A DNA stretch of 64,000 nt from CAVRIA01 sp963721115 (GTDB lineage: Bacteria > Desulfobacterota > Binatia > HRBIN30 > CADEER01). Below the pieces are notes generated by a model that saw only the letters and a list, made by a program, of their open reading frames with translations, was not told where the DNA came from and did not search any database. The translations under genes were made by a program, and so were the position numbers. Every line of letters starts with the position of its first letter. Positions within the stretch are counted from its first letter, which is position 1. The stretch lies in contig CAVRIA010000004.1 in assembly GCA_963721115.1 (NCBI GenBank), positions 124,001 through 188,000 of the forward strand, given 5' to 3'. Below, one piece after another: positions 17,776 through 27,179 of the stretch.

Positions 17776-18847
17776 ATGTTGGGCTTAGCGGCGGCGATCG
17801 TCGTCCTCGGCTTCCTCATCGTGGCGCACGAGTTCGGTCACTTCGTCGTCGCGAAACGATCCGGGGTCGGGGTTCTCAAGTTTTCGGTCGGGTTCGGTCC
17901 GAAGGTGCTCGGCCGCGTGGTGAACGGCACCGAGTACCTGCTCAGCGCGATTCCCCTTGGCGGCTATGTCAAGATGGTGGGCGAAGATCCGGAGGCGGAA
18001 GAGAGCCGTCGATCCGAAGATATCCTTCTCGCATCAACCGGTCTGGAAGCGAGCCGCGATCGTGGTGGCCGGCCCTGTGTTCAACCTTCTGCTCGCGTTT
18101 GTCGCCTTTTCGCTCGTCTTCATGGCCTATGGGGCGCGGATTCCCAGCGAGGTGGCGAAGGTCGGCGGGGTGATGGACGGCATGCCGGCAGCCAAGGCCG
18201 GGATTCAATCCGGCGACGTGGTGATCTCGGTCGACGGAAAGCCGATCGCCACCTGGGAAGAGCTGTCGGGTGCGATCCGTGGCAGCGACGGACACGAGGT
18301 CGATTTGGGCCTGCAGCGAGGCGATCAGACCTTGCATGTCAAGTTGGCGCCGGAGGCGAAGCCGGACAAGGACATCTTCGGCGAAGTCGTCGGCACCGCT
18401 TATGTGATCGGCATCGAGCGTGGTCTGGAAGAGCAGGATGTCGGTCCCGTCGACGCGGTCAAGATGGGAGCCCAACAGACGATCTGGTGGATCGAGACGC
18501 TCATCATGAGTCTGGTGAAGATCCTGCAGGGGAAGATCCCGGCGCGCGACATCGGAGGCCCGATTCTGATCGTCCAGGCGGCTGGGCAGCAGGCGCAAGT
18601 CGGTCTGGAATCGCTGCTGCGCTTCATGGCGGTAATCAGCATCAACCTAGGTATTCTCAACCTCCTTCCGATCCCGATTCTTGACGGCGGCCACTTGTTG
18701 TTCCTCGGCGTGGAAGTGGTGATGCGCCGGCCACTCGACATGCGTCATCGGGAGATCGCGCAACAGGTCGGTCTGGTCATTCTGCTCGGTCTGATGGCAT
18801 TCGCCTTCTACAACGACATCCTGCGCGTCATTCAGGGGTGGGGTTGA
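17776..18847 (+). CDS. rseP: RseP-type site-2 metalloprotease, frameshift near 18003-18012
   Basis: RseP is an intramembrane zinc protease that cleaves anti-sigma factors and signal-peptide remnants. The N-terminal part has a first membrane helix with the zinc motif HEFGH (residues 18-22), SVGFGPKV and IPLGGYVKMVGED. The frame then shifts by one base. The continuation has FNLLLAFVAFSLVF, a single PDZ domain (GMPAAKAGIQSGDVVISVDG) and the second metal motif NLLPIPILDGGHL. Together they give about 356 residues, normal for a single-PDZ RseP. Both halves are fully conserved, so an extra base near 18003-18012 is probably a sequence error. Confidence 0.93.
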
Positions 18848-19599
18848 CGAGGCCCGTGCGCGCACTCGGCATCGATACCGCGACGTGGACGGCTAGCGCG
18901 GGTGTTGTGGCGGACGGGACCACCGTGAGCGAGCGATCCCATCTGGTCTCGGGAAGCCACGCGAGCGCTCTCCTGCCGTTGCTCGAGGAGACGCTCTCCG
19001 CCGCCCGTCTAAAGCTGATCGACCTCGATCTGCTCGCAATCTCGTTGGGGCCGGGCTCGTTCACGGGGCTGCGGATCGGCCTGAGCGTCGTCAAGGGGCT
19101 GTCGCTCGCCAGCGGCTTACCCGTGATCGGGGTCCCGACTCTGGAAGCTCTCGCGGTTGCGGCCGGACCCCGCGACGGGCTCGTGTGCCCCGTTCTCGAT
19201 GCGCGCAAGGGAGAGGTGTACGCCGCCGTCTTCCGCTGGAACGGGCTTGTCCCGAAGGGCGTCGTGGCCCCGATGGCGGTGGCGCCGGACCGACTGGCGG
19301 AGCGTGTCAGCGGAATCTGCACCTTGATCGGAGCGGGAGTCGAGACCTACGCGCCGCTGTGGCGTTTGCATTTCGGGCAGCGTGCCACGTTGATCGAAGG
19401 GAAGAGCGTCGCACCGAGCGGCGCCGTGATTGCCGCTCTGGGCGCCCGACGATTCGCGGCCAGCGGTGCCGACGACCTCGATCGACTGGAGCCCTCGTAC
19501 GTGCGAAGATCCGAGGCTGAGATCCACCGTGACGCCCGCGCCAATATCGGCGCATCCAGTGGGTGTGGAAAAATTGACAGGGTAGAGGTGGTGAGCTAG
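18838..19599 (+). CDS. tsaB: TsaB, tRNA t6A biosynthesis protein
   Basis: TsaB (YeaZ) supports TsaD in making N6-threonylcarbamoyladenosine at position 37 of ANN-decoding tRNAs. The 253-residue protein has the ASKHA-like N-terminal fold: ALGIDTATWTASAGVV, then HASALLPLLEETL and SLGPGSFTGLRIGLSVVKGL. The C-terminal part is less conserved, as usual. The likely start is GTG at 18838 or GTG at 18856, and the former overlaps the rseP stop. A possible promoter for the next gene lies inside its 3' end. Confidence 0.93.
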   Translation: MGLTRPVRALGIDTATWTASAGVVADGTTVSERSHLVSGSHASALLPLLEETLSAARLKLIDLDLLAISLGPGSFTGLRIGLSVVKGLSLASGLPVIGVPTLEALAVAAGPRDGLVCPVLDARKGEVYAAVFRWNGLVPKGVVAPMAVAPDRLAERVSGICTLIGAGVETYAPLWRLHFGQRATLIEGKSVAPSGAVIAALGARRFAASGADDLDRLEPSYVRRSEAEIHRDARANIGASSGCGKIDRVEVVS

Positions 19600-19602
19600 T
19601 TA
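19574..19602 (+). promoter_or_regulatory. Possible promoter before the DUF465-ilvN-ilvC genes
   Basis: TTGACA at 19574-19579 and TAGTTA at 19597-19602 have 17-base spacing. A small inverted repeat (GGTGAG and CTCACC) flanks the -10 and might be an operator, but it is short. Confidence 0.4.
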
Positions 19603-19632
19603 CTCACCCTAGCCGTCGCGGAGTTGCCAGCC

Positions 19633-19851
19633 ATGGAGAAGCACGACGAGGAATTGATCCGTTCGCTGATGGGTTCGGACGCGGAGTTGAAGCGGTACTA
19701 CGAGGAACACCTCGAGCTGGAGAAGCAGCTTGCTAGGCTTCAACACAAGCACTACCTGACGCCGGAAGAGACCCTGGAGAAGAAGCGGATCCAGAAGATG
19801 AAGCTGGCTGGGAAGGATCGAATCATGGGGATTCTCGGTCGTTACCGCTGA
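19633..19851 (+). CDS. DUF465 (YdcH-like) small coiled-coil protein
   Basis: A 72-residue, highly charged helical protein. It starts MEKHDEELIRSLMGSDAELK, carries a central heptad-like helix (YYEEHLELEKQLARLQHK) and the DUF465 landmarks HYLTPEETLEKKRIQKMKL and the terminal KDRIMGIL. The family is common in proteobacteria and has no settled function. It stands alone between tsaB and ilvN. The ATG at 19633 is preferred to an in-frame TTG at 19624. Confidence 0.85.
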   Translation: MEKHDEELIRSLMGSDAELKRYYEEHLELEKQLARLQHKHYLTPEETLEKKRIQKMKLAGKDRIMGILGRYR

Positions 19852-19962
19852 GCGACCGCTCTCCGTGGGGCGGGATCCGGCACTTCCAAAACGAACGGCA
19901 TCGGCGCCGGTGGCCACTCGCGTGCCAATCCGACGAGCTGCTAACGCGCACCTGAGCTGAAA

Positions 19963-20478
19963 ATGCGACATACGATATCCGTTCTCGTGGAGAACGAATT
20001 CGGCGTTCTCGCGCGCGTGGCGGGCATGTTCAGCGGTCGAGGTTTCAACATCGAAAGTCTCACCGTGGCGGAAACGCTGGATCCGACGGTGTCCCGGATC
20101 ACGCTCGTGACCCGCGGGGACGATCAGGTTCTGGCCCAGATGAACAAGCAGCTCAACAAGCTGATCAACGTCATCAAGGTGCTCGATTTCACCGAAGCGA
20201 GCCACGTCGAGAGAGAGCTGGCGCTGATCAAGGTCGCGGCGGACGAGAGAAACCGCTCCGAATTGATGCACATCGTCGACATCTTTCGCGGCAAGGTCAT
20301 CGACGTCAGCCCCAAATCGTATCTCATCGAGGTGACGGGCGACGAAGACAAGATCACCGCTCTGCTCGAGCTGTTGCGACCTCTCGGAATCAAGGAGATC
20401 GCGCGGACCGGAAAGGTGGCGATGCATCGGGGGATGCAACTCCTCAGCGTCAGGCACGGGAAGGAGAAAGTGGCATGA
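19963..20478 (+). CDS. ilvN: Acetolactate synthase small (regulatory) subunit
   Basis: IlvN (also called IlvH) activates the catalytic subunit IlvB and gives valine feedback control in the first common step of valine, leucine and isoleucine synthesis. The 171-residue protein has the N-terminal ACT domain (HTISVLVENEFGVLARVAGMFSGRGFNI) and the C-terminal domain typical of the family (ELALIKVAADERNRSELM, then IFRGKVIDVS). The catalytic ilvB, normally adjacent, is not in the window. The stop overlaps the ilvC start by four bases. Confidence 0.97.
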   Translation: MRHTISVLVENEFGVLARVAGMFSGRGFNIESLTVAETLDPTVSRITLVTRGDDQVLAQMNKQLNKLINVIKVLDFTEASHVERELALIKVAADERNRSELMHIVDIFRGKVIDVSPKSYLIEVTGDEDKITALLELLRPLGIKEIARTGKVAMHRGMQLLSVRHGKEKVA

Positions 20479-21491
20479 AGATTTACAGTGATTCCGACGC
20501 GGACCTGGCCTCACTGCAGGGGAAAACCGTTGCGGTCATCGGCTACGGCAGTCAGGGGCACGCGCACGCGAACAACTTGCGCGACAGCGGGATCGACGTG
20601 GTCGTCGGTCTTCGTCGCGACGGCGGATCGTGGAAGAAGGCGGAAGCGGCGGGCCTCAGCGTGATGGAGACGGCGAACGCGGCGAAGAAGGCCGACGTGG
20701 TGATGATCCTGGCGCCGGATGAGCAGGGGGCCGAGCTCTACGAACGAGACATCGCCCCGGGTATGAGAGACGGGAAATACCTGGCTTTCGCTCACGGCTT
20801 CAACATTCATTTCAAGCAGATCGTGCCGCCGGCAGGCGTGAATGTGTTCATGGTGGCTCCGAAGGGTCCGGGTCATCTCGTCCGAAGCGAATACCAGAAG
20901 GGCCGCGGTGTTCCGTGCCTCCTGGCGATCCATCAGGATCCGAGCGGCGATAGCGCCGCGGTGGGCCTGGCATACGCGAAAGCGATCGGTGGGACGCGCG
21001 CCGCGGTACTGGAGACGACGTTCAAGGAGGAGACCGAGACGGATCTCTTCGGCGAGCAGGCGGTGCTGTGCGGCGGGTTGACCGAGTTGATCCGGGCCGG
21101 CTACGAGACCCTGGTCGAGGCCGGCTACGCTCCCGAGATGGCGTACTTCGAATGCCTGCACGAGGTGAAACTCATCGTCGACCTCATCTACGAGGGCGGC
21201 ATTGCGAACATGAGATACTCGATCAGCAACACCGCCGAGTACGGCGACATGACACGGGGCAAGCGCGTCATCGGCTCCGAGGCTCGCAAGGCGATGAAAG
21301 CGATTCTCGCGGACATTCAAAGCGGCAAGTTCGCGGACGAATGGATGACCGAGTACCGGGTGGGGATGCCGCATTTTCGCGAACTGCGGAGGGAAGGCGA
21401 GAGTCATCCGGTCGAGAAGGTCGGTGCGAAGCTTCGTTCGATGATGCCATGGCTGGCGTCGGAACGCCTGGTGGATAAATCGAGGAACTGA
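20475..21491 (+). CDS. ilvC: Ketol-acid reductoisomerase, class I
   Basis: The enzyme converts acetolactate or acetohydroxybutyrate to the dihydroxy acid with NADPH and magnesium. The 338-residue length marks class I. The Rossmann motif is VAVIGYGSQGHAHANNLRDS, followed by GLRRDGGSW in the cofactor loop, VAPKGPGHLVRSEY, and the metal-binding knot FKEETETDLFGEQAVLCGG and YECLHE-like FECLHEVKLI. SISNTAEYGDM and the C-terminal helices are also conserved. It is translationally coupled to ilvN. Confidence 0.98.
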   Translation: MKIYSDSDADLASLQGKTVAVIGYGSQGHAHANNLRDSGIDVVVGLRRDGGSWKKAEAAGLSVMETANAAKKADVVMILAPDEQGAELYERDIAPGMRDGKYLAFAHGFNIHFKQIVPPAGVNVFMVAPKGPGHLVRSEYQKGRGVPCLLAIHQDPSGDSAAVGLAYAKAIGGTRAAVLETTFKEETETDLFGEQAVLCGGLTELIRAGYETLVEAGYAPEMAYFECLHEVKLIVDLIYEGGIANMRYSISNTAEYGDMTRGKRVIGSEARKAMKAILADIQSGKFADEWMTEYRVGMPHFRELRREGESHPVEKVGAKLRSMMPWLASERLVDKSRN

Positions 21492-21603
21492 CCGCCGATG
21501 CTGCTGCCGTGCTCCGTCACGCTTCGGGAAGGAGGCTCGCGGGAGGGGGCCGCGTCGGCCGATGGTGTCCACGTGCCGCGAGCCGTCAGCGGATGAACCG
21601 CGA

Positions 21604-22425
21604 ATGGACGATCTGAACCGCCCGTTGCGCGTCGTCCCCGAACGACCGCTGCCCCTTCACAAAGGGGTCTATATCCTCCCCAACCTGATTACGACGGCGG
21701 GTCTCTTCGCCGGATTTTACTCGGTCATCGCCAGCTTTCGCGGCGACTTTCTGATCGCGGCGATCGCCATCATGGGCGCGAATGTTTTCGACGCCCTCGA
21801 CGGCCGCGTGGCGCGAGTCACGAAAACCACCTCACAGTTCGGCATCGAGTACGATTCCCTGTGCGATCTCGTCGCTTTCGGCGTAGCGCCTGGAATCCTC
21901 GTCTACCGGTGGGCGCTCGAGCCGTGGGGTACCTTCGGATGGCTCGCGGCGTCGCTCTACGTGACCTGCGGTGCTCTGCGTCTTGCTCGGTTCAACGTCC
22001 AGCTCGACAACGTCGAGAAACGCCATTTCATCGGATTGCCCATCCCGGCTGCCGCGGAGGTGATCGCCTCCACGGTTCTCCTCTACTACTTCTTCGGCGG
22101 TCAGGGCGCGACCTACAGGCACATGGTGGTCTTGGTGATGGTCTATGCCCTGGCCGGTCTCATGGTCAGCAACGTCCGGTATTTCAGCTTCAAGGAGATC
22201 CACATCCACCGGCGCCAGCCCTTCTGGGTTCTGGTGGTCATCATCGTGCTCCTGAAGCTGTTCATTGCCGAACCGCAGCTGTTTCTCTTCACTGGGTTCT
22301 TCCTCTACACGGCATCGGGGCCGACGCGTTGGGTCTTCGTTCGCGGGAAGCGCTTGCTGCAGCGTTCCCGAGGGCGCAGGGACTTGACAACGCGAGGGGA
22401 CTCTTCTACCGTAAGCAAGCTATGA
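21604..22425 (+). CDS. pssA: CDP-diacylglycerol-serine O-phosphatidyltransferase
   Basis: The enzyme makes phosphatidylserine at the inner membrane. The protein of about 273 residues has several membrane helices. The CDP-alcohol phosphotransferase signature is DALDGRVARVTKTTSQFG followed by YDSLCDLVAFG. The ATG at 21604 (MDDLNRPLRV) is preferred; an upstream in-frame ATG at 21562 lacks a good ribosome site. The decarboxylase gene psd, commonly beside pssA, is absent here. Its 3' end contains the TTGACA of the likely leuA promoter. Confidence 0.95.
   Translation: MDDLNRPLRVVPERPLPLHKGVYILPNLITTAGLFAGFYSVIASFRGDFLIAAIAIMGANVFDALDGRVARVTKTTSQFGIEYDSLCDLVAFGVAPGILVYRWALEPWGTFGWLAASLYVTCGALRLARFNVQLDNVEKRHFIGLPIPAAAEVIASTVLLYYFFGGQGATYRHMVVLVMVYALAGLMVSNVRYFSFKEIHIHRRQPFWVLVVIIVLLKLFIAEPQLFLFTGFFLYTASGPTRWVFVRGKRLLQRSRGRRDLTTRGDSSTVSKL
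22384..22412 (+). promoter_or_regulatory. Likely promoter of the leuA leader
   Basis: A perfect TTGACA at 22384-22389 and TACCGT at 22407-22412 have 17-base spacing, inside the end of pssA. A transcript starting near 22419 would carry a structured leader of about 150 bases before the hairpin at 22570-22603. Confidence 0.55.
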
Positions 22426-22434
22426 TCACCGAGT

Positions 22435-22531
22435 CGCGGAGAGATCGGATACTCCTATGCCTAGTTCATGTCTTCCGCTCCCGCTCGGTCCGTATGTGAA
22501 CATTTAAAAAAGTTGCGATCCGATAGCCGCG
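22435..22531 (+). promoter_or_regulatory. Structured leader RNA with a Leu-containing mini-ORF upstream of leuA
   Basis: Two long-range helices enclose this region: CGCGG (22435-22439) with CCGCG (22527-22531), and ATCGGAT (22444-22450) with ATCCGAT (22518-22524). They are separated by a small asymmetric internal loop. An inner GTTCA/TGAAC helix lies at 22464-22500. A 16-codon open frame at 22457-22507 reads MPSSCLPLPLGPYVNI. Its Leu codons (CTT, CTC, CTC) are followed by Val and Ile near the end, as expected of a branched-chain leader peptide. Together with the terminator before leuA this suggests attenuation. A T-box was considered but lacks clear specifier and T-box sequences. Confidence 0.45.
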
Positions 22532-22569
22532 GGCGGGGGAGCTGTCCGTGGTGTACTCGCGACTCGACG

Positions 22570-22603
22570 AAAAGCCATGGGCGGAACGCTCGTGGCTTTT
22601 TTT
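22570..22603 (+). terminator. Terminator/attenuator hairpin upstream of leuA
   Basis: AAAAGCCA pairs with TGGCTTTT around an inner helix (GGGCG with CGCTC) and a GAA loop; seven T follow. It lies about 80 bases before the leuA start and 145 bases after pssA, so it could end the upstream operon, attenuate leuA, or both. Confidence 0.8.
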
Positions 22604-22683
22604 GTTTGGCCCTCGGACCGATTCGAGGGGCGTCGGTCCGATCCCCAGGCCCGGCGACGACAGCCCAGACAGGGGGAAGTAGA

Positions 22684-24231
<1,548 letters not shown>

Positions 24232-24248
24232 GAGGAGGAGCAACGCGG

Positions 24249-25352
24249 ATGGAACGAGCGAGAGTGGCCGTCTTCGCCGGCGATGGGATCGGACCGGAAG
24301 TGACGCATGAGGCTTGTGAGACGTTGGATCTATGCGCACGCCGGTTCGGATTCCAGATCGAGTTTGCCGAGGGATGCATCGGCGGCGCCGCGATCGACCG
24401 CGAAGGCACGGCACTACCGCCCGCCAGCCTGGAGTTGGCGGTCGGCAGCGACGCGGTTCTGCTTGGAGCCGTCGGAGGTCCCAGGTGGGACGATCCGCAG
24501 AGTCGCATTCGTCCCGAACAGGCTTTGCTCGGGTTGCGGCGCGGCCTCGAACTGTTCGGGAACCTCCGACCGATCGTCGTGCATCCGAGCCTGCTCGACT
24601 CGGCCCCCCTAAAGGCCGATGTGCTACGCGATGTCGACGTGCTGTTCGTGCGCGAACTGACGGGCGGTGTCTACTTCGGGCAACCGAGCGAGCGTCGGAT
24701 CGGCGTCGACGGACGGGAAGCGGTCGATACGGTGGTCTACTCCGAGCAGGAGGTGGTCCGCGTCGTGCGCCTGGCGTTCACCTTGGCGCAGTCGCGCCGT
24801 AAGCGCGTCACCTCCGTCGATAAGGCGAATATCCTCGCCACGTCGCGCTTGTGGCGTGAAGTGACTCACGAGGTCGCACGTGATTTCCCGGATGTCGCTT
24901 GCGAGGACGTTCTCGTCGACGCCATGGCGATGCATTTGTTGCGGCGCCCGCGTGACTTCGACGTCGTTGTGACCGAGAACATGTTCGGCGACATCCTGAC
25001 CGACGAGGCCTCGGTTTTGACGGGATCTCTCGGGATGCTGCCGTCCGCATCGGTCGGCGATCGATCGAATCGGATGGGCGCGCGTCTGGGTCTCTACGAG
25101 CCCGTGCACGGGAGCGCTCCGGACATCGCCGGTCGCGACCTGGCCAATCCGCTGGGCGCGCTCCTCTCGGCCGCGATGCTGCTGCGACACTCGCTGCGGC
25201 AGTCCGAAGCCGCGCTCGCCGTCGAGACGGCGGTGGGGCGCGTTCTGCAGGCGGGCTTTCGGACGGCCGACATCGGAAACGGAGCGAGGACGGTGGGCTG
25301 CCGCGAGATGGGATCCGTCGTGCGCCGACAGATGGAGACCGTTGCGGCATGA
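24249..25352 (+). CDS. leuB: 3-isopropylmalate dehydrogenase
   Basis: LeuB oxidatively decarboxylates 3-isopropylmalate to the leucine precursor ketoacid with NAD. The 367-residue protein has FAGDGIGPEVTHEA and LLGAVGGPRWDD. Substrate-site arginines are visible in the LRRGLELFGNLRP region, and FVRELTGGVYFG follows. The catalytic Lys lies in SVDKANILATSRLWR, and the metal and NAD region is TENMFGDILTDEAS, then GLYEPVHGSAPDIAG. A GAGGAGG site precedes the start. It overlaps the next gene by four bases. Confidence 0.97.
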   Translation: MERARVAVFAGDGIGPEVTHEACETLDLCARRFGFQIEFAEGCIGGAAIDREGTALPPASLELAVGSDAVLLGAVGGPRWDDPQSRIRPEQALLGLRRGLELFGNLRPIVVHPSLLDSAPLKADVLRDVDVLFVRELTGGVYFGQPSERRIGVDGREAVDTVVYSEQEVVRVVRLAFTLAQSRRKRVTSVDKANILATSRLWREVTHEVARDFPDVACEDVLVDAMAMHLLRRPRDFDVVVTENMFGDILTDEASVLTGSLGMLPSASVGDRSNRMGARLGLYEPVHGSAPDIAGRDLANPLGALLSAAMLLRHSLRQSEAALAVETAVGRVLQAGFRTADIGNGARTVGCREMGSVVRRQMETVAA

Positions 25353-26362
25353 TGGACGGTGGCTATGTCGTGGCGGTGATCGGCGCCGCGCGAGACGAGG
25401 GCCGTGGGGTGCGAACCGCGCTGGAGGAGCGCCGTTTTCCCCTCGCCCGCCTCGACATGTACGACGCCGCGGACCGCTTGGCCAATGAGAGCGACGATGA
25501 CGAGGCCCTTCTGCCGCTCGATCGAATCGACCTGGAGGGCGTGGATCTGGCTTTTACGTGCGGAACGGAAGCTCAGGCGCGAGAGTGGGCGCCGCGCGCG
25601 ATCGGGGCGGGCGCGGTGGTGATCGACCTCACGCAGGCCTTCGCGGATCAGGAGGACGTTCCGCTGATCGTCCCGGAAGTCAATCCGGATCTCGTTGCCG
25701 ATGGTGTCGACCGAGGCGTGTTGGGCAGCCCGGCACCTGGGGTGATCGCCCTGTCCGCGATCTTGCGCCCGCTCGACGATGCGGCGCGGGTCAAGCGAGT
25801 AGTCGTGACGGCGTTCGAGCCGGTCTCGAGTGCCGGGCGCGACGGGGTCGAGGAGCTGGCGCGGCAGACCCGGGACCTGCTCAATGGCCACTCGGTGGAG
25901 AGCCGCGTCTTCCCGCATCGCGTCGCGTTCAACGCCATCCCGCAGGTGGGCGACTTTCTCGCCGGCGGCCGAACGCGATGCGAATGGCAGATCGAATTCC
26001 AGACCCGACGCGTACTCGATCTACCGGACATCGCCATCAGTGCAACCAGCGTCCGCATCCCGACGTTCTTCGGACACGGCTATGCGGTCAACATCGAGAT
26101 GGTTCAGGCACTCGACACTGTGGCCGCATTGGCAGTTCTGCGCGAATCGAAAGGCATCTTGGTGACCGACGATCCCGCCACTGCTTCGTATCCAACCCTG
26201 GTCGATGCGCTGGAGACCGATGCGATATACGTCGGCCGTCTGCGAGACGATGCGAGCGTCCCGAGCGGACTCGACGCATGGGTCGCGATCGACGGCGCGC
26301 GCAAAGGGGGCGCCGTCAACGCCGTTCAGATCGCCGAAATCATCGTTCGGGAACACCGGTGA
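25349..26362 (+). CDS. Aspartate-semialdehyde-dehydrogenase paralogue lacking the catalytic Cys (Usg-1-like)
   Basis: The 337-residue protein has the overall ASADH fold: an N-terminal nucleotide-binding region (VVAVIGAARDEGRG, degenerate against the usual glycine motif), DLAFTCGTEAQ, VIDLTQAFAD and a C-terminal SVRIPTFFGHGYAVNIEM. Where true ASADH has NPNCST with the nucleophilic Cys, this protein reads SPAPGVIALSAILRPL, with Pro130 at the Cys position. It therefore probably lacks aspartate-semialdehyde dehydrogenase activity. In Gammaproteobacteria the inactive homologue Usg-1 also lies just before truA, as here, after leuB. Structural or regulatory role unknown. Confidence 0.82.
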   Translation: MMDGGYVVAVIGAARDEGRGVRTALEERRFPLARLDMYDAADRLANESDDDEALLPLDRIDLEGVDLAFTCGTEAQAREWAPRAIGAGAVVIDLTQAFADQEDVPLIVPEVNPDLVADGVDRGVLGSPAPGVIALSAILRPLDDAARVKRVVVTAFEPVSSAGRDGVEELARQTRDLLNGHSVESRVFPHRVAFNAIPQVGDFLAGGRTRCEWQIEFQTRRVLDLPDIAISATSVRIPTFFGHGYAVNIEMVQALDTVAALAVLRESKGILVTDDPATASYPTLVDALETDAIYVGRLRDDASVPSGLDAWVAIDGARKGGAVNAVQIAEIIVREHR

Positions 26363-26425
26363 GCCTGCAATCTCCGACGACGACCGCTACGGCGGCGCGC
26401 CGTTGCCGTCCGAAACGGTGACGAC

Positions 26426-27155
26426 GTGCAGTTCCGACTGATCGTCGAGTACGACGGCAGCGACTTCCACGGCTGGCAGTTGCAACCCGACGAGCGCACC
26501 GTTCAAGAGGTGCTGGAAAGCGCCATCGAGCGCCTGGTGGGCCATCGGGTGCGCGCCGCTGCCGCTGGACGGACCGATGCCGGCGTGCATGCGGACGGGC
26601 AGGTGGTTTGCTTTGCCACGTCCAAGGACCTCGCGCCCGACGTCGTCCGGCGCGCTCTCAACGCCAACCTTCCGGAGGATGTCGCGGTGCGCACGGCGGA
26701 TGTCGTAGCCGGATTCCTTCGATGCGCGGCGTTCGGCGTCGAGCCGTGTCTACACGTACCGCATATGGAATCGCTGGGTGCCCTCTCCGTTCTGGCGGCG
26801 CCACGCCTGGCACGTCTTTAAGCCGCTCGATCTGGAAGCGATGTCGCGCGCTGCCGCGCGGTTGACCGGCGAACACGACTTTAGCTCCTTCCGGGCCGCC
26901 GACTGCGACGCGGCTCACGCCGTGCGCCGAGTTCTCCGCAGTCGGATGACTCGGGAGGGCGAACTCCTCTGTTATGAAATCGAGGCGACCGCGTTTCTGC
27001 GACACATGGTCCGGAACATCGTCGGGACGCTGGTCGAGGTGGGGCGGGGCCGCCGGTCCGACGATCTCGCGACTCTGCTCGCCCTGCGCGATCGGACGAG
27101 AGCGGGAGCGACCGCCCCGCCGCACGGTCTGTGCCTGCGCGAGGTGAGGTACTGA
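26426..27155 (+). CDS. truA: tRNA pseudouridine(38-40) synthase TruA, frameshift near 26713-26720
   Basis: TruA makes pseudouridine at positions 38-40 of the tRNA anticodon arm. The GTG start gives FRLIVEYDGSDFHGWQLQP, and the catalytic Asp51 lies in AAGRTDAGVHA. The frame then breaks near 26713-26720. The new frame reads FDARRSASSRVYTYRIWNR, the normal continuation, then HDFSSFRAADC and the C-terminal FLRHMVRNIVGTLVEVGRG. One extra base, probably in GGATTCC, explains it. The restored protein is about 242 residues, normal for the family. A sequence error is more likely than loss of function. Confidence 0.92.
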
Positions 27156-27179
27156 AGAGCGGACCTGCGGAAGCCCTCT

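Noticed and set aside
22540..22603. T-box riboswitch before leuA (TGGTGTACTCGCG resembles the T-box core; TGGT fits the A discriminator of tRNA-Leu)
   Set aside because: The core differs from the consensus at several positions, and no Leu specifier codon lies in the expected 3' side of the long stem. Kept only as a structured leader of uncertain type.
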